This document shows positions 34,575-37,885 of a stretch of 37,885 nucleotides of DNA, piece by piece. Under the pieces are notes generated by a model. The model worked only from the letters and a program-made list of their open reading frames with translations. It was not told the DNA's origin and made no database searches. A program made the translations under genes and the position numbers. The stretch is from a virus, in the IMG/VR virus record IMGVR_UViG_3300020411_000981, positions 1 through 37,885 of that record; one strand, given 5' to 3'. How positions within the stretch are numbered: position 1 is the stretch's first letter; every line of letters begins with the position of its first letter.

Positions 34575-35986
34575 TGGCATTAAATCCCTTCTTTCTACAA
34601 GGTTCACAAAGTGAACAAAGACTAATCCAAGATTTGATTAATGAACAATTACAAATCTATGGGGTAGAAGTAATTTATTTACCTAGAAAAATTGTTAAAA
34701 AAGATAGTCTTTTTACAGAATTAGAATCATCAAAATTTGATGATAATTTTGCATTAGAAGCATATGTGAATACTTATGAAGGGTATGATGGTGCTGGAGA
34801 TATAATGACTAAATTTGGAATGAGTTTGAAGGATGAATTGGTTGTAACAATATCAAAAGAAAGATTTGAAGATTTTATTGCACCATTTTTAGCAACATTA
34901 CCTGAATCTGAAGTTGAAGTAACAACTAGACCTCGTGAAGGTGATGTAATTTATTTTCCATTAGGAAAAAGACTATTTGAAGTTAAATTTGTAGAACATG
35001 AGAAACCTTTTTATCAATTAGGTAAAACTTATGTTTATGAATTGAAGTGTGAATTATTCGAACTTGAAGATGAGATGGGTGGATGGAGTGAACCTAATGC
35101 AATAACAGAAGAAATAGATGAGATTTTAGAAGATCAAGGATATATTACAACAATGAAGATGATCTCTATTGGATCTACTGCAACTTTAGGGGTATCAACT
35201 GCTTCTGGATATATTAGATCAATCAATCTTACTAATGATGGATATGATTATAGTAAAACACCAACAGTTGCAATTAGTACAGCACCTGCTGGAGGAACTA
35301 ATGCTACTGCAGTTGCTATAACAACTTCTATTAATGGTATAGAATCTGTCAAAGAAATATTATTAACTAATCCAGGTGCTGGATATACTGTTACTCCAAC
35401 TGTTACTATAGTTAGTTCTGGATCAACTATATCTAATGGTGTTGGAGCTGCTGCTACTGCTACACTCGTTACTAATTCTGCTGGTATAGGAACTGTAAGT
35501 ATTGCGTCAAGTGGTAGTGGATATGCAACAGATCCGGCAATATATTTCAATACACCAACTTCTGGTGTTGGCACTGCTATTGCTAGATCTTGGATAAATG
35601 CTGCTGGATTTGTAACTTCTATTCTTATTTCAGATGCTGGTATTGGATATACTGCAGGAACTGGTATTGCAACAGTTGCACCTCCTCCAGTTATTTCTGG
35701 TGTAGGAACTTATAAGTATAATGAACTTGTAACTGGTTCTGTTTCTAATGCTAAAGGTAGAGTTAAAACTTGGAATAGGGTTGATAATGTTCTTAAGTTA
35801 GGTACTACAAGTGGTACATTTACACCAGGAGATGTTGCTATAGGTGCTACATCAGGTGCTAGATATACTGTTGATTATGTCGAGTCTGCTGAATTTGTGG
35901 ATAAATATGATAAAGGTGATGAAATAGAAACCGAAGCAGATTCTATTTTAGATTTCACAGAGACGAATCCATTTGGTAACGTATAA
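34574..35986 (+). CDS. 14: gp14 neck protein with a large beta-repeat insertion
   Basis: A 470-aa protein against 256 in T4. Residues 1 to about 193 are gp14-like (NPFFLQGSQSEQRLIQDLINEQLQIYGVEVIYLPRK, KDELVVTISKERF, GDVIYFPLGKRLFEVKFVEHEKPFYQLG), and the last 90 residues end DSILDFTETNPFGNV as in the family. Between about 195 and 373 lie four GSGY-type units (TNDGYDYSKTPTVAIS, NPGAGYTVTPTVTI, SSGSGYATDPAIYF, SDAGIGYTAGTGIA) like those in gp7. The insertion may form an external decoration of the neck. Confidence 0.92.
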   Translation: MALNPFFLQGSQSEQRLIQDLINEQLQIYGVEVIYLPRKIVKKDSLFTELESSKFDDNFALEAYVNTYEGYDGAGDIMTKFGMSLKDELVVTISKERFEDFIAPFLATLPESEVEVTTRPREGDVIYFPLGKRLFEVKFVEHEKPFYQLGKTYVYELKCELFELEDEMGGWSEPNAITEEIDEILEDQGYITTMKMISIGSTATLGVSTASGYIRSINLTNDGYDYSKTPTVAISTAPAGGTNATAVAITTSINGIESVKEILLTNPGAGYTVTPTVTIVSSGSTISNGVGAAATATLVTNSAGIGTVSIASSGSGYATDPAIYFNTPTSGVGTAIARSWINAAGFVTSILISDAGIGYTAGTGIATVAPPPVISGVGTYKYNELVTGSVSNAKGRVKTWNRVDNVLKLGTTSGTFTPGDVAIGATSGARYTVDYVESAEFVDKYDKGDEIETEADSILDFTETNPFGNV

Positions 35987-36783
35987 TGTTAGGAACTTAT
36001 TACTATCACGAAATAATTAGAAAAACTATTGTAGCATTTGGTACTCTTTTCAATCAAATTAATATAAGGCATGATGATGCTGCAGGTAATACTTATACGG
36101 AAATGAAAGTTCCTTTAGCATATGGACCTGCTCAAAAATTTCTTGCTAGGTTAGAACAACAGGCAGATTTAAATAAACCAGTTCAAATAACATTACCAAG
36201 AATGTCATTTGAAATGAATGGTGTTGCCTATGATTCTACAAGAAAGGTTGGTGTAACACAAACTTTTAAAGCTTCTGATGGTACAAATTTGAAGAAAGTT
36301 TTTATGCCAGTACCATATAATATTGGATTTGAATTAAATATTCTAACAAAATTAAATGATGATGCATTACAAATTGTAGAACAAATACTACCATATTTTC
36401 AACCATCATTCAATTTGACAGTAGATTTAATAAAGGAAATTGGTGAAAAAAGAGATATACCAATTGTTTTGGATAATATATCATTTCAAGATGATTATGA
36501 AGGAGATTTTGCAACAAGAAGAGCATTAATATATACATTATCATTTACAGCAAAAACCTACTTATTTGGTCCTGTTGCAGAGTCTTCTGAAGGTCTTATT
36601 AAGAAAGTTCAGATTGATTACCATACTGATACAGATGTTAAGAAGTCTAAACGTGAAGTAAGATATACAGTTACACCAGATCCTATTACTGCTGGTCCTG
36701 ATGATGATTTTGGATTTAATGAAACTACTTCAGTTTTCTCTGATTCTAAATCTTATAGTCCAACACAAGGAAAAGATATTTAA
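35986..36783 (+). CDS. 15: gp15 tail terminator / sheath stabiliser
   Basis: A 265-aa protein (T4 gp15: 272 aa). It shows the gp15 order: LGTYYYHEIIRKTIVAFGTLFNQI at the N-terminus, RLEQQADLNKPVQITLPRMSFEMNGVAYDSTRK (about 51-83), PYNIGFELNILTKLNDDALQIVEQILPYFQPSFNL, and a long acidic C-terminus. It caps the tail tube and sheath and joins them to the neck. It shares one base with gene 14 and lies 3 nt before gene 16. Confidence 0.95.
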   Translation: MLGTYYYHEIIRKTIVAFGTLFNQINIRHDDAAGNTYTEMKVPLAYGPAQKFLARLEQQADLNKPVQITLPRMSFEMNGVAYDSTRKVGVTQTFKASDGTNLKKVFMPVPYNIGFELNILTKLNDDALQIVEQILPYFQPSFNLTVDLIKEIGEKRDIPIVLDNISFQDDYEGDFATRRALIYTLSFTAKTYLFGPVAESSEGLIKKVQIDYHTDTDVKKSKREVRYTVTPDPITAGPDDDFGFNETTSVFSDSKSYSPTQGKDI

Positions 36784-36786
36784 ATT

Positions 36787-37218
36787 ATGTCTAGTTATGA
36801 TCCTATTGACGAAGCACTCAATACTAGTAGTAGTATAGAAGTAAGCAATACACCAGAAGGTGGTTGTGTTAGAAGAAAAGATGAACTTAAAAATGTAAGT
36901 GATGATGTTGATAAAGACTACGAATATACTCGTGCTAATTTGTATTCATTAATAGAGAAAGGTCAAGAATCTCTTAATGGTATAATGGAACTTGCAGGTG
37001 AAAGTGCAAGTCCAAGAGCATATGAAGTTGCAGGACAGATTATTAAGTCAGTTGCTGATACTACTGATAAGTTGATGGAACTGCAAAAGAAAGTTAAAGA
37101 AATTGATGAGGATAAAGGAAAACCAACACAAGTTACTAATAATGCAGTATTTGTTGGATCAACTTCCGATTTATCTAAAATGCTTAAGGATGGAATTTTG
37201 AACAATGACAAAAAATAA
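36787..37218 (+). CDS. 16: gp16 small terminase subunit
   Basis: A 143-aa protein (T4 gp16: 164 aa). An acidic start (SYDPIDEALNT) is followed by two long helices (DKDYEYTRANLYSLIEKGQESLNGIMELAGESASPRAYEVAGQIIKSVADTTDKLMELQKKVKEI, about 38-102) that form the oligomerising coiled coil of the family, and a C-terminal FVGSTSDLSKMLKDG motif. It recognises DNA and regulates the large subunit. Its last 14 nt overlap the next small ORF. Confidence 0.93.
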   Translation: MSSYDPIDEALNTSSSIEVSNTPEGGCVRRKDELKNVSDDVDKDYEYTRANLYSLIEKGQESLNGIMELAGESASPRAYEVAGQIIKSVADTTDKLMELQKKVKEIDEDKGKPTQVTNNAVFVGSTSDLSKMLKDGILNNDKK

Positions 37219-37369
37219 CATACCTTGGGAAGAAGATAGTATTCAAGTTAATGATGCTGATGGTAATCTAGCATTTGAAGTAATTGATTTGGTTAAACCA
37301 GATAAATTAGTTCCTACTTTTGTAAAAGGTGCTGAGTATTCAGATTGGAGGAAGGAATTAGATGTCTGA
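37205..37369 (+). CDS. Small ORF between terminase genes, unknown (54 aa)
   Basis: ATG 37205 overlaps the end of gene 16 by 14 nt. The 54-codon frame (MTKNNIPWEEDSIQV...YSDWRKELDV) ends 8 nt inside gene 17. The product is acidic, with a hydrophobic centre (LAFEVIDLVKPDKLVPTFVKG) and a Trp at each end. Overlap on both sides implies coupled translation in stoichiometry with the terminase subunits, so a packaging cofactor or chaperone is possible. T4 has no separate gene here; I know of no characterised homologue. Confidence 0.7.
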   Translation: MTKNNIPWEEDSIQVNDADGNLAFEVIDLVKPDKLVPTFVKGAEYSDWRKELDV

Positions 37370-37885
37370 TGATATTTACCTTGGTAATCCCAATTTAAAA
37401 AAAGCAAATACTGCTCATGAGTTTACAGAAGAGCAAGTTATTGAATTTGTTAAATGTAAACAAGATCCAGTATATTTTGCTAATAATTATATAAAGATTG
37501 TTTCTTTGGATGAAGGATTAACCCAATTTCATCCATATGACTTCCAAGAGAAGTTAATTAGAAACTTCCATGAAAACAGATTCAATATCTGCAAGATGCC
37601 TAGACAGACTGGTAAGTCTACTACGTCTGTATCTTATCTTTTACATTATGCTGTTTTTAATGACAGTACAAACATTGGTATTCTTGCTAACAAAGCAGCA
37701 ACTGCTAGGGATTTATTAAGCAGACTGCAGATTGCATATGAGAATTTGCCTAAATGGATGCAACAGGGTATAATCTCATGGAACAAAGGGAGTCTAGAAC
37801 TTGAAAACGGATCAAAGATATTGGCTGCTTCTACGTCTGCAAGTGCTGTCCGAGGCATGTCGTTCAATATCCTTTTCCTCGACGA
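37362..37885 (+). CDS. 17: gp17 large terminase subunit (5' part, cut by window end)
   Basis: ATG 37362 opens a frame that runs to the window end (174 complete codons). It has the packaging-ATPase layout: the adenine-motif region FHPYDFQEKLI (about 56-66), Walker A KMPRQTGKSTT (about 78-88) with the Arg that precedes it in terminases, SRLQIAYENLPKWMQ, a SKILAASTSASAVRGMS segment, and Walker B ILFLDE (170-175) just at the border. The C-terminal nuclease domain lies outside. It powers DNA translocation into the head and cuts concatemers. Confidence 0.97.
   Translation, partial: MSDDIYLGNPNLKKANTAHEFTEEQVIEFVKCKQDPVYFANNYIKIVSLDEGLTQFHPYDFQEKLIRNFHENRFNICKMPRQTGKSTTSVSYLLHYAVFNDSTNIGILANKAATARDLLSRLQIAYENLPKWMQQGIISWNKGSLELENGSKILAASTSASAVRGMSFNILFLD

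Overview
The window is a continuous piece of a T4-like myovirus genome, most likely a cyanophage (Kyanoviridae type) infecting marine Prochlorococcus or Synechococcus. Three things point there: the core gene order 25-6-7-8-(9/10 locus)-13-14-15-16-17; a giant protein of the DUF4815 type in the 9/10 position; and several small proteins, plus an Anp1-like glycosyltransferase, that I recognise from cyanophages. No photosynthesis gene, tRNA, integrase or CRISPR array is visible. Host assignment is inference. The DNA is strongly AT-rich, except for GC-rich patches in the intergenic regions of the accessory part.

Layout. (1) 1-1124: the 3' end of an unidentified gene meets, tail to tail, a GIY-YIG homing endonuclease gene with a degenerate active site. 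(2) 1125-1520: no gene; it holds five TACGAGAT direct repeats and a perfect sigma70-type promoter (TTGACA-N17-TATAAT). (3) 1521-5455: an array of about twelve very small genes on both strands, separated by terminators and by copies of a promoter module that I do not recognise. The module is a 12-nt box (AAASTGKCAYAN), then 28 nt that include a TTCCAT-like -35 element, then TATATT. It occurs seven times, four on the plus strand and three on the minus strand. (4) 5565-7192: an AbrB-like mini-protein, small conserved proteins, a glycosyltransferase with its own sigma70-type promoter, a basic 48-aa protein and a strong terminator. (5) 7211-32199: baseplate genes 25, 6, a 4417-aa gp7-type giant, 8 and a 2512-aa DUF4815 giant, driven by T4-like late promoters (TATAAATA) 25-26 nt before the start codons of genes 25 and 8. 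(6) 32228-36783: a small beta-rich structural protein, a tail-fibre-like protein, and neck or tail-completion proteins gp13, gp14 and gp15. (7) 36787-37885: small terminase gp16, a 54-aa linker ORF and the 5' part of the large terminase gene 17, cut by the window end.

How it works together. Three promoter classes appear side by side: sigma70-like early promoters, the repeated box/TTCCAT/TATATT class (possibly middle), and T4-type late promoters. The small genes look like host-takeover or accessory factors expressed from individual promoters. The right 30 kb is the late virion operon, in which overlapping or 1-nt-spaced genes build the baseplate wedge, the neck and the packaging motor. The least explained element is the repeated promoter module. 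The second is a family of short beta-rich modules (GSGY type and RG-H type) spread through gp7, gp8, the DUF4815 protein and gp14.
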